This document shows, in pieces, positions 48,201-57,896 of a stretch of 64,000 nt of DNA. The position numbers were made by a program, and so were the translations under genes. The stretch covers positions 16,251,994-16,315,993 of the forward strand of contig NC_047062.1 of assembly GCF_902459465.1 (NCBI RefSeq), written 5' to 3'. The number at the start of each line of letters is the position of its first letter. Position 1 is the first letter of the stretch. The notes under the pieces are model-generated. The model was not told where the DNA came from. It did not search any database and saw nothing but the letters and a program-made list of their open reading frames with translations. This stretch comes from Asterias rubens. Taxonomy: Eukaryota > Echinodermata > Asteroidea > Forcipulatida > Asteriidae.

Positions 48201-51200
48201 CTAGCTTGCCTTATTTATTCATTATGAATAGGTCTTGGATTTCACAAAGTGCTAAGGTTGATTTTAAACCATCAATCCATCAATCACATCACTATGGCCA
48301 CATTGACAAATCACACAAGATGATATTGTTTCTTTTAAATAATCAAGACCTTTTGATATAGTTTGTGTACAAACAAGATTTCAATAATCAGCTTTCAATT
48401 CAAATACTACTACGAAATGTTATTTGAGACATCCCAAGTCGTGTTGCAGTTTACTTTCATGCCATAATTTTACTTCCTCAATTTTCTAAATTGTTTTTTT
48501 TTTTCAGGAGCAAATGAACCATTGTTCCTACAATGAAAAGTCTGACATGTGGTCACTTGGTTGCCTTATATATGAGCTTTGTTCATTGAGGTGAGTTCAA
48601 ATAGAAGTTTAAGTGTTTTTTGTGCGATATTTGTTTGTAGTGATTGCCGTAAAACAATGTCAGATTAACCAAAGTAATGTCAAAAGTGCTTGTCTTTTTG
48701 TTGTTTAGAAATGTTGGTACTTGCTCATACAAATTCATTGAAACCTACAATTTGTTTTTGTGTCGCACCTTTTGCATCTAGCAAGTGAGTTTCAAACTAA
48801 TAGATTTTGTCCATCATATTTTCAGCCCGCCATTTACAGCCATCAACCAGCAGAACTTGGCACTCAAGATCAAGGAAGGCAAATTCCGTCCATTGCCATC
48901 TCAATACTCATCAGAACTCAACGAGCTCATCTCAAAAATGCTGAAAACTAATGTGAGTATTAAATTGCATAATCATCCTCTTGCCGTCGCATTACTCTGT
49001 ATCAAGTTTCAACGGATTGGGTATGCAAAAAGTTATTTAATGAGAAAGGTAGCGATGTAAACAATATGAAGCCTGCACTAGGACCCAATTTCATAATGCT
49101 GCTTCTGCACAAAGAGCATATAAGCCCAACAAATTTATGCTTACCAGAATAAGATTATCAGCCTCTATAAAATTGGGCCAAAATGTTCACATTTTAATTG
49201 CATAAAATTAGGTTCCAGGGAATAGCATGTTTTTAATGAAGGAAATTCTCTCATAAACTTGTAAAAATATAATGGCATTTATGAATTTGTTTGTTTACAA
49301 TATTGCTAGGCCGTTCTGAGACCATCTATTGATGACATCCTGAAACATCCAAGAATTGTAGTGCAATGTGTTCCAAAGAAAGAGCCTCAGCCGAGCCAGT
49401 CCGGTGATAATTCTTCAAAGAAAACACAGGAGCTACTCGAGGCTGTTGAAAAACGAGAAGAAGCGATGAAGAAACGCGAGGAAGCCTTGAAGAAGAGAGA
49501 AGAGTACTTGAGACGGAGAGAGGACCACCTCGAGGAGAGATCCAGGATGCTGGACAACAGGGATAAGAGGATGGCTACCAGGGAGAAACTGGCTGACGAA
49601 AAACTGACAAGGTTGGCACTTTACTTTTCAACTTGGGTGCGATACAGAAAGCGCTTGCATTGTCTTGCTACATTGCAGGAGATGACAATGAATTCTCGGT
49701 GCTGAAATCCACCAAAATGAAGATCTGTTTGTTTTTCTACCTCAGGGCGGAGACGATGCTCAGCCAGTACCAGTTGACAAGACTGAATCTTAACGATAGA
49801 GTGAAGGAGCTGCGCACAGAGAAAGGTAAATGTTCGGGTGTCCGTCAGTTGACTGTCCCCGATTATTCATCCATGGCTCATGAGGAGTTGCGGAAATGGA
49901 GAAAACCCATCCCTCCGGTGTGTCACAAACCTCCGGTAGCTCCATAACGTTTTTTGATCAAGGGTTGTCTGTTAGTTTTGCATATTTGTGTATGTAGACT
50001 CCATACAGTTACAACCCTATATTCCGACAACCCTAGTGTTCGGAACATAGATAGGGTTATCAAAACATAGGGATGTCAGAATATAGTGATCAACATTCCA
50101 TATTATTGAATCATGATGGAGACAAATATAATTTAAAAAAAATTGGAGTACATGTGCTAGATAGTAAACAAAAAGTACTGTAGGGGTAATACAAAAATTG
50201 TTTGTATTTTTCTTTTAACTAATTTGCTCAAATCGATATCAAATAATTGATTTGAAAAAATAAGTAAAAATCACTCCTTTTAAAGGTTGTAAGATACTTT
50301 ATATTTTGTTTAATACTTGTTCAAACAGACCAAAAATATGGCCTTTGTTAGTAAAAGTAACTCTAGTCAAGTAACTGGTTGGTACATTTGTGTGATGTTG
50401 TCTGTAAAAATCATGTACGTGTATTGCAATACCGACTATGCAAAACCATCATTTTTGATAAAAGTGCAGCCATTTGTTTATTATTTATTTATTTGGTAAA
50501 TTTAACCCAAAATCTTTATGAAATATTAGTTATAGTAAATCTTAATATATATATTAGAAGAGTATTTAACACTATTTTTGTACCAGGAAAATAAGTATGT
50601 TCATTTAAATGTGCCAAATTATTGCTGATCCATTCAAAATTCCCATGGAACCAATTTGTTTATATTGTAATGCGAGAAAAACCTTGTTAACTTTGTTGTA
50701 CACATGTTTGATAAAATCCACTTATAACAAAAAATAAATGTCATTCCTCCAACTGTGATCAGATTTAATTATATTTAACACGGTTCAGCAATTGAAAGAA
50801 TCCGTTGGTAAATTGTTTTTGACAATTTTAAATGTATTGTCAGAAAAATTATTTCTGTACAAATAAATGCATTTCAGGAAAAGTTTAAAGTGCTCTTTCG
50901 TCATCTTTTTTTTAAAGATAGGCTTGTTGCATGTTGGAACAGAAAGATACAGCAAAGATTTCTTCTTTAAAAGTTACCCTAATACCAATATCATAATCAT
51001 AATAGACACATGAGAAGACATTTATTTTCCCCCGCCTGAATTTTTTTTGAAACTTTAATTAGGTAGTTAACAAATGTTTATTTCTGGATACCTTCCTTAG
51101 AGAACCACTTGCTTCATTGATTACAGTCGGGTTATCTTTGCGGCTATGAAAGATTTCATGATACAAGATACAACATGTACATATCCAAAATTTGCAGCGA

Positions 51201-51495
51201 CTTAGTAAGAGATTAACCAACCTTTTTACATTTTCATCTCTTAGACTTCCATGACGAAATCCACCCTGGCACCACCCCTAAGAGGGTCCACTTTGCTCCT
51301 CTTGCCCCTGGAAAAGAGAACATACCACCGAGGAAGGTCACAGACCCTAACCTTAGAACAGAGAAGCGTGAAGTAGGGAAGACAGCCCAACTGAAGGATA
51401 GATTGTATAAGGCCAAGATGAGGAGCCTGGCATTACAGAAAGAGGAACAGACAGCAAAGTATAAGAGCAAACTTTTAATGAACATGATGCGTTGA
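45269..51495 (+). CDS. NEK2: NIMA-related kinase 2
   Basis: Eight exons (45269-45364, 46556-46773, 47547-47784, 48508-48590, 48826-48952, 49310-49611, 49746-49825, 51245-51495) give 464 residues; human NEK2A has 445. The kinase domain has GSGSYGKCKK, the VAIK-type Lys in LAWKEID, EYCEGGDLGSLI, catalytic HRDLKPANVFL, DFGLARVL and GTPYYMSPEQM. A basic leucine-rich coiled coil follows (KKREEALKKREEYLRRREDH). The last exon carries KRVHF, matching the PP1-docking KVHF of human NEK2, a KEN box in GKENIPP, and a Met-Arg C-terminus, the APC/C-binding MR tail. NEK2 phosphorylates centrosome linker proteins to split centrosomes at G2/M and is destroyed in early mitosis through KEN and MR. Reading through the exon 7 donor adds about 40 residues to a stop at 49945-49947, a possible second isoform. 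Confidence 0.96.
45441..45572. repeat. 132 bp hAT-like MITE in NEK2 intron 1
   Basis: GGATAACTTTCCGTATGGCG at left is matched inverted by CGCCATACGGAAACTTTTCC. It has exactly the same length as the nested copy at 54594-54725. Confidence 0.8.
45783..46174. repeat. Long hairpin MITE in NEK2 intron 1
   Basis: TTAAAGGAGCACGTTGCCTT and AAGGCAACGTATTCCTTTAA are inverted ends. The arms continue through GATCGG and CGTTTGTTATAAAATGCATA to a central hairpin around CAGCCATTTATGGGAGTC. Almost the whole 392 bp folds on itself. Confidence 0.8.
49079..49180. repeat. Short GGGCCCAATTTCATA-family copy (NEK2 intron 5)
   Basis: GACCCAATTTCATAATGCTGC at left and a decayed CTATAAAATTGGGCC at right, about 100 bp. 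Confidence 0.5.
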
Positions 51496-53118
51496 GTAAT
51501 TCCGCTTCTGGACACAGCCGACCAATCTTCCTTGGGGTAGCTTTTGGGGTTGAGTTTTTCCGCTTCTCGACACAGCTCTGCTGACCAATCTTCCTTGGGG
51601 TAGCTTTTGTAAAAAACCAAGAGAGATAGAAATAGAGGAATAGCTTGATTTTTATTGAAGGCTTCTGAAAGTCCAATCATAAGCTGCACTTTTTAGTCAG
51701 ATGGGGTGATGTGTTTTCAGCTTTGATTTGTGTGTTGAGTGACCATTTTTAAAGACCATTTCTATTTATTAAAAAAACAATAATGTAAATACACCAAAGT
51801 TGTACATTTACTATTAAGGTTGTGAATACAGTGTACAAATTTGATCCTTATTAATTTCTGAGAAAATTATTGTGTACATAGAAGACATAATCTTAAAATA
51901 AATCAATGAGTTTGTACTAAATTTTTACAACTGCACATAACTAAGGTTTTTTACCACCAATCACTGCCTTTATTGCCATTTCAAGGTCAAATTTAAGAAC
52001 TTAGAAACTCCAACTTTATTTTAACACAATACAACTGAAATGTGCTAACATGCAAATCTGCTCAGGTTTGCTTTAATAAATTGTTTTGCATCATAAAAAG
52101 AACTTCAAAATGTTACTGATAATCTACGGGGCCACTCTTGGTTGAACAGTCCAATAAATTCTTTGTAAGAAGGACAAACTTTGTCTTTTGCTCCATAACT
52201 GTTGATAGCACAGCAAATAAATTATCATTGTATCTTAACTATTTCAACAGTTTTTGTGGGAAAAAATTCATTTAAATGTCACATTGGATTCTTGGAAGTT
52301 ATTGATTTCCATTTTCAATACAGACATGGTTTATTAAAGTGCAAAAAGAGTCATCAGACGAGAACTACATGTAGTGTTATTCTGTCCCTTGTTTTGATAA
52401 TGGGTTCTTTCTGCTGCATCTTGTTGCATTAAATAGTGTTTAACTTTGATTTGAAAAGTTTTTGTTTTTAAACTTGTTTTAATGCACACCTACAACTCTA
52501 TACATTTTACAAATAAAAGATTTGTAAATAATATCGCTCTAAACACAAACTGAGATTTTACGGTGTCCCGTGTGTTTGAATTTTGTTGTTTATGTTTTTC
52601 TAACAATTGATAGCACTGTACATTTTGCTAGCATGTACTTCGATAGTTGGAGGACGTAGATCTTGTAGATGCAATCTGGTACACCGTTATGTTTTTAAAA
52701 ACCACAGTTGTGTCTCAAATCCAATTATTTTTATGCCGTAACATCCCCTTCATTTGTAAAAAATTAACATCCCATTGAGCCCATACAGCAAATGAAATAA
52801 CAAAACAGTCATGAAGTATTTGTGGCACTTCCTCCGCAGGGCACTGGAATCCATTGCTTTAGTGTCAGAGTTGATGTGGTGATCACTTCATGTCAATGTT
52901 CCATTGTGACGGAAAAAACTAGCATCAATGTTGGTTCACGTCAAACAAATCTTGAGTGGGTCCATAAAATAGATGTAAGGCTTGTGGATTCATGGCTCCA
53001 TGGTCGAATGAACCCCATGACAGTTACTGCGGACCAAAGGACTTGCACCCGGTCATATTCAGAATTTTTACTAGGATCTCAACATCGTTAACTCTTGCTC
53101 AGTCAATAGTCTCAATAG
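51496..53118. other. NEK2 3' UTR and spacer to NDUFB1
   Basis: A roughly 55-60 bp unit containing CCAATCTTCCTTGGGGTAGC is duplicated in tandem at about 51500-51611, just after the NEK2 stop. A poly(A) signal lies at 51897. The rest is AT-rich, and the part next to 53118 is probably the NDUFB1 3' UTR. I see no other exon. Confidence 0.45.
51897..51902 (+). promoter_or_regulatory. Poly(A) signal candidate for NEK2
   Basis: AATAAA about 400 bp downstream of the NEK2 stop codon. Confidence 0.5.
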
Positions 53119-53292
53119 TTAATATGCTTTCCATGGGTCCTCTCCTGCCTTCAGCTCCCGTTTGTACAATTGCGTTCTATTCTTCCATCCACTCAGCCTC
53201 CGTGTCTCTCTTCTGTCAATGTACATACCAACCATTAAAGCTGTTGGCATTACCGACACCCACCAGTACTTCGCAACAAGTTGAAGAACCAT
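53119..53292 (-). CDS. NDUFB1: NADH dehydrogenase 1 beta subcomplex subunit 1
   Basis: A 57-residue frame on the minus strand matches human NDUFB1 (MNLL subunit, 58 residues) end to end by eye. It starts MVLQLVAKYWWVSVMP, crosses the inner membrane in a single hydrophobic segment (about residues 11-24), then reads MYIDRRETRRLSGWKNRTQL and LYKRELKAGEDPWKAY. The family signature is the YxDR after the membrane helix and the FKREL/YKREL motif. It is an accessory subunit of the complex I membrane arm. A 3' splice site (TTTGTTACCAG) lies 29 bp upstream of the ATG, so a 5' UTR intron is likely. The gene is short enough to be missed by length cut-offs. Confidence 0.9.
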   Translation of the reverse strand: MVLQLVAKYWWVSVMPTALMVGMYIDRRETRRLSGWKNRTQLYKRELKAGEDPWKAY

Positions 53293-53594
53293 TGTTCACT
53301 TGAAACTCTCCGTAACTGGTAACAAAAAATAAGAAGAAAAACAGTTTAATCAAAAACCCAACATTTTCCAAAGGGATTAAAATAAAAATATGTGTTCTCA
53401 TGCGCATCAATTAGATTTATGATCTGTTTTTCTTTATTGCCTATAAACAGCAGCTTCCAACTTTTTTTGCAAGAGATTCAATCCAATTCAATTTATTATA
53501 AACATCACGTTAAAAATATTAAAATTGCCTTCCAGTGTGCATCAATGAGAAAAAACACAATTTTGCAGAATTGACTTATTGCACACAGGACAAC

Positions 53595-53600
53595 TTTATT
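53595..53600 (-). promoter_or_regulatory. Poly(A) signal downstream of the 53720 ORF
   Basis: Reads AATAAA on the minus strand, about 120 bp after the stop at 53720, and marks a transcript end just upstream of NDUFB1. Confidence 0.5.
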
Positions 53601-53719
53601 GAAAAGAATGATTACAGAATTATATACATGTATAACTAAAGATGAGATAATGTCTTTCTTCAGACACAAGACCAACGAACTCGCCCGGTCATAAGTTTAC
53701 TGGCCCAATGCTAAAAACA

Positions 53720-53896
53720 CTAGACTCGGGCATGTGGCCCAATTATTAATTCTGAGCCCTGCTTACTAACATAAGCCTTTTTGAGGTATGGCGGATGTGA
53801 TAAGAGTTTTGTTGTTGGTTTATTGTTTCCAAAGTAACGTCGTAACCTTGGTTGGTGGCTCAGTTCGTTAACAGCACCAGCCACCAACCCGGTCAT
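53720..53896 (-). CDS. Small ORF of unknown function, 58 residues
   Basis: From ATG at 53896 the minus strand encodes MTGLVAGAVNELSHQPRLRR, then YFGNNKPTTKLLSHPPYLKK and a tail ending GPHARV. The frame is also open upstream to about 54011 without another ATG, so this may be the last exon of a longer protein. An AATAAA follows at a normal distance. The product is basic, with a possible mitochondrial-type N-terminus, but I recognise no family. Its position directly upstream of NDUFB1 on the same strand is noted without implying a link. Confidence 0.35.
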   Translation of the reverse strand: MTGLVAGAVNELSHQPRLRRYFGNNKPTTKLLSHPPYLKKAYVSKQGSELIIGPHARV

Positions 53897-54313
53897 ACCA
53901 CGCAGTGAAGACTGGGTCCTCGCACTGTTATTCCCTAATTCAGTGACTGATTGATGGTGCAAATGTTGGGTTCCTTTAAATGTTGAAAAAGTTGACAACT
54001 TCTTTCCTATGGTTTGTTAACAAATTGATCGTTTCTTGCACTCTTGTTTTGCGAAATGGATTTTCTGGACCCACGCAGAGCTCAGCACTCAGCAAATATC
54101 ATGGAAAACAAGAACAAATACAATTTCAATAATCGAGCCTAACCCTAATTTTGGTGAGATCCAGGTTCAAATGGGAACTTGGGTTGGGAGCAAAAATATT
54201 TGAGTTGGAATTTTTTACATGTCAATTGATTGAAATTTGAATGATTTGGCAAGGTTCGTGGAGACGATAGCGTGCGTGCGAAATGAACCTCATATTCATT
54301 CATACTCATTCAT

Positions 54314-54822
54314 TTAAAGCCATTATACACTTTCGGTACAGAAAAAAAACAAAGTTCATAGATTTACAAATAATTTACAGGGTTTACAGAAGGTAATGGT
54401 GAAAGACTTCTCTTAAAAGGTTGTTCCATGAAATGCTTTACTTGAGAAAACACTAAAACAATATCAATTCTCGATATCGAGAATTACGGATTTATAGTAA
54501 ACACATGTCATGACACGGCGAAACGCGCAGAAACGAGGGTGGGTTTTCCCGTTATTTTCTGCCGACTCCGATGACCGATTGAGCATAAATTTTGGATAAC
54601 TTTCCGTATGGCGCCACCACTTGTTCACTCATTTTTACAAAAAGGGATATCTCATTGAGGTAAATAAGATACTATATTATTTCATATCGAATGAAAAAGT
54701 GGTGGCGCCATACGGAAACTTTTCCTAAATTTTCATATGTTTATTTTATAAAGTTGTGATATACACGAAGTGTGGGACTTGGACAATACTGTTTACCGAA
54801 AGTGTATAAAATAATGGCTTTA
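54314..54822. repeat. MITE with TTAAAGCCATTATACAC ends, host of a nested element
   Basis: TTAAAGCCATTATACACTTT at left and the inverse at right (with a 5 bp indel) share TTTCGGTA. The interior has GACCGATTGAGCATAAATTTT, a motif of the TGGACACTA family, so this is another subfamily with different ends. Confidence 0.75.
54594..54725. repeat. 132 bp hAT-like MITE nested in another MITE, 8 bp duplication
   Basis: GGATAACTTTCCGTATGGCG and CGCCATACGGAAACTTTTCC are the inverted ends. TAAATTTT is repeated exactly on both sides (54586-54593 and 54726-54733). Removing the element and one copy restores GAGCATAAATTTTCATATG of the host. An 8 bp duplication is the hAT signature. Confidence 0.9.
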
Positions 54823-54902
54823 AAGAAATATGTTTGTATTAATTATGGATTCTTTAATTATTAATGATTAATACAATTAATAAAAACACAGAAATTCCCA
54901 TA

Positions 54903-55328
54903 TCAATAATAATGTTTTACAAAAGGTCCAAAATCACAATTGGATGGGAACGAGGTTGAATACTTTGCGTGCCGTGTTACTCGCGTATAATCCTTGTATG
55001 TATATCGCACACACAACTACAAGTACATGTTAATAGAATGCTGCACCAAATAACGTCTAAGAAAAAAACACCTTCCAATAACTGAACAAGGGCAAGTGCC
55101 GATCAATCAACGTCAATAATAATGTTTTACAAAAGGTCCAAAATCACAATTGGATGGGAACGAGGTTGAATACTTTGCGTGCCGTGTTACTCGCGTATAA
55201 TCCTTGTATGTATATCGCACACACAACTAGAACTACAAGTACATGTTAATAGAATGCTGCACCAAATAACGTCTAAGAAAAAAACACCTTCCAACAACTG
55301 AACAAGGGCAAGTGCCGATCAATCAACG
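54903..55328 (+). repeat. Recent tandem duplication, 210 and 216 bp
   Basis: Copy 1 is 54903-55112 and copy 2 is 55113-55328. They differ only by a 6 bp insertion (CTAGAA-type, after CACACAACTA) and about one substitution. Such low divergence points to a very recent event or an assembly artefact. Confidence 0.9.
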
Positions 55329-55907
55329 CCACCCATTCGAAGGAGAAGGTCGTAACTTACATTTATAAAGGTAATTTATTGTAACAATCGTATACTTTTA
55401 CCTGAAATGACAGTCGTGTATCGGAAGCCAGCGGGAATTATTGACTTATTTACGGGAGGCAAAAGTTCCAATCACACACAATAGTATGGTACCCATCTAA
55501 AAATAATGTAAAATTGGTTCAATGTTATTGTAACATAGTGTACAGTAACCAGACCAGAAATTTAACTTTTAGCACGTGTAGTTTGTGTCATTTTTTGCTT
55601 CGCTATCCAAAAAACTTTGGAACTTTTGTTTGATACAAAAACTTTATTCTTTAGTTTTTAATTTTTAATTTACAAACAAAAATTAACTACTCACGTAAAA
55701 CATAAATATTGGCTTATTTTCTCACGTAAGCATTGTAAGTAATGCATCTTTTCTGTCTTCATAATTATTAGTTTTTTGGGGTTTTTTTTTTTACAATTAA
55801 TAATAAATTATATGCAGTTGTGATGTTTGTTGAATAGGACATTGATTGGATACAATTGCTGATATAGTACAACCCACAACCGACAGGGCACAGTGCACCT
55901 CTATGAA

Positions 55908-56384
55908 ATGAGCATGGCTGCAACTGAAGACAAGAAATGGACTGCAAGTGGTGTTGCAATGCTGTGTTTTGACTCGCCTGGAGCTTCATTTCAAGGCAGA
56001 CTGGTCACTGCAGAGGGCAAACAATTTGGCCTAATGGGCAAGTTATGTGGACCGCCCCCTGACTCTCCCTTCCATCAATGTTGCTTCGACGAAGATCCCA
56101 TATTCTTTCAAATTACAGTCATCAATTTCAAGCCAAAAACTGAAGCCGTAATTCATTATGTAATGAAGACAAATGGGGACAATTGCTCGCTGACATCGGA
56201 CGACCTTGATTTTGTTACTGACGAACTGTTGGTGGATGGAAAAGCCGAAACGACGATCAAGGAATATTTTAGTAGGAGTCTTTTAGGAAAGAATTGCATA
56301 ATTTGTGTTGGACAATGGAATATGAGAGTAGTCTTCCCTCGCCCTGTAAAAACAGAAAGTGATCATGATGATTCGGATTTCTGA
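55908..56384 (+). CDS. Unrecognised 158-residue protein
   Basis: A single open frame starts MSMAATEDKKWTASGVAML; a second Met two residues on has the better start context. It ends in an acidic ESDHDDSDF tail. The middle alternates hydrophobic and polar residues as in a beta-rich fold (ASFQGRLVTAEGKQFGLMG, PIFFQITVINF, EAVIHYVM, NCIICVGQWNMRVVFPRP). It has seven Cys, no signal peptide and no membrane helix, so a cytoplasmic or nuclear protein is likely. No family comes to mind. Codon use looks like that of the neighbouring genes and the frame is much longer than chance in this AT-rich DNA. A possible acceptor just upstream suggests a 5' UTR intron. Confidence 0.6.
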   Translation: MSMAATEDKKWTASGVAMLCFDSPGASFQGRLVTAEGKQFGLMGKLCGPPPDSPFHQCCFDEDPIFFQITVINFKPKTEAVIHYVMKTNGDNCSLTSDDLDFVTDELLVDGKAETTIKEYFSRSLLGKNCIICVGQWNMRVVFPRPVKTESDHDDSDF

Positions 56385-57195
56385 ATAGAAAGTTTGGAAA
56401 AAAAGGATTCTTCATCTTGAGGAAAAATTACAAACTTATACCCCTCTCTTCCACCATGGTTCCAAATTGGTCTGTAAAATTCAAAAGAGTACACTGAGGA
56501 TAAAGAACTTAAGTCCTTAGTCAGAATTTATAACTTTTTATGTCAGTCTGTTGAAAACAAAGCAGTTGTTTTCTTAAAATGTACAACCTGCTATCTGATC
56601 TACTTGTGCCAAGGACACTGTTCACAGAAGCTCCCTTAAAAGGACACACCGGCTCACCGTTTACGCAATTTAGGGGTGTAGAATCATAAATAATGTTTTT
56701 ATAGATGGTTGCTGTAAAAAAAAATCATCAAAATGTCACGTATTTAGCGAAAAATGATTTAAAAAAAGTTGAAAATATAATTTTGACATACCTCCTGAAT
56801 TTTGGATCCCAGTTTGAAATGAGATTATTTTGTCATCAATGACTCTCAGCTCTCAACTCTGGTATATTCACTATCCAATGTGCATTGTAATGTGGAATAC
56901 CGACTTAAACATTTTTTCTGCAAAAATCTGATTTTGTTGTCCTTGAAAAAAATCTGTTTTTAGTGTTTTTAAAAAGTTTTAAAAGCCAAAAAAGCCTATA
57001 CCATTTGTACAAGAAGCCCTTGTACTCAAATACCATGCCTGCGATAAAATAAGTTAATGACATGTAATCAGTTTGTTTTTTATACAAAAAGTAAATTGAT
57101 ATTGATATATTCTTGGTCGAGTTGGTCAATTATTGTCCAAAGATTACCCGGAAAGAATACAAGCATTAAAACTGCAGATTCTTTGAAGTGAGTTT
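56385..57195. other. Convergent spacer after the 55908 ORF
   Basis: AT-rich 3' UTR-like sequence with no exon or repeat that I can identify. Confidence 0.35.
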
Positions 57196-57201
57196 TATTG
57201 G
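57196..57201 (-). promoter_or_regulatory. Poly(A) signal, minus strand
   Basis: AATAAA on the minus strand 72 bp after the stop at 57273. It could end the tentative 57273 gene or a long SMIM12 3' UTR. Confidence 0.45.
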
Positions 57202-57272
57202 CTAATTAAAACTGTGTTAACACATTAAAAAGTAGAATTAACATAATGAAAAAAATACATCAGGGTCAATAA

Positions 57273-57896
57273 TCACATTGCATACATTTTCTTAGTCTCG
57301 GTAGTCTTTTGAACATGTATTTTGTTTGTTAACACTTTCTGAACTCCTTTGCGAATTTTATTTAGCTTTCTTATAACGACTTCTTCAGAGGCAGTTAGAA
57401 AAAGTAAACCATAATTGCATGCACAGTGCTTTTTTCCCCAAGGTCTGTTCATGGCCTCTGTTGCCCTGGTCTTGGCCTTCATTATGACCTTCAAAACTTT
57501 CCCATAGACCTTTTCCTATAAAACAATTTTGTTTAAATCAAGTTCCATTTTCTTTCAAGGCACTGATAATTACTCAAAAAAATTATTAGCATAAAAACTT
57601 AGTTGGTAACAAGCAATGGAGAGCTCCCTCTGAAGTAACATAGTTTTTTGAGAAAGAAATAATTGTCCACGAAATAATTGTCCACGAACAGGTTTGTTAT
57701 TTTGTGCATATGTTGAGATACACCAAGTGAGAAGCCTGGTATTTGACAATTGCCACAGGTGTCCAGTGTCTGTAAGGAAATCTTTATAAGTAAGGTGGTG
57801 ACCTGAGTGAACCAACTATTAATCAATAAAGATGTCGGTGAAAAATTGCTGCATCACTACTGTTTCAGAAGTGAAGATATTGTTTTCCTTGTACAT
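57273..57896 (-). CDS. Tentative two-exon small gene, 92 residues
   Basis: Exon 1 would be 57861-57896 (MYKENNIFTSET, donor GTAGTG) and exon 2 57273-57515, after acceptor TTTTATAG. Both junctions are in phase 0. The product is basic: EKVYGKVLKVIMKAKTRATE, then a Cys/Trp patch (RPWGKKHCACNYG), a hydrophobic-charged helix (VVIRKLNKIRKGVQKVL) and a Lys-rich end. I cannot name it. Exon 2 is supported by the splice site and the downstream AATAAA; exon 1 is weaker. The alternative is that all of this is 3' UTR of SMIM12, whose stop is 0.75 kb upstream on the same strand. Confidence 0.28.
57560..57770. repeat. Partial TGGACACTA-family MITE
   Basis: AATTACTCAAAAAAATTATTAGCATAAAA at left, GAGCTCCCTCTGAAGTAAC, and TTGACAATTGCCACAGGTG at right match the family, but about 150 bp of the middle is missing. 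Confidence 0.6.

Larger units (their letters stand above)
53999..55907. other. Repeat-rich spacer
   Basis: It holds a MITE carrying a second MITE (54314-54822 with 54594-54725) and a tandem duplication (54903-55328). The remaining AT-rich part before 55908 may hold the promoter of that ORF, since a possible acceptor (CCGACAG) lies about 20 bp before its first ATG. Confidence 0.5.

Noticed and set aside
51234-51689. A 151-codon frame on the minus strand
   Set aside because: It is antisense to the last NEK2 exon and its duplicated 3' UTR, and shows no family signature.
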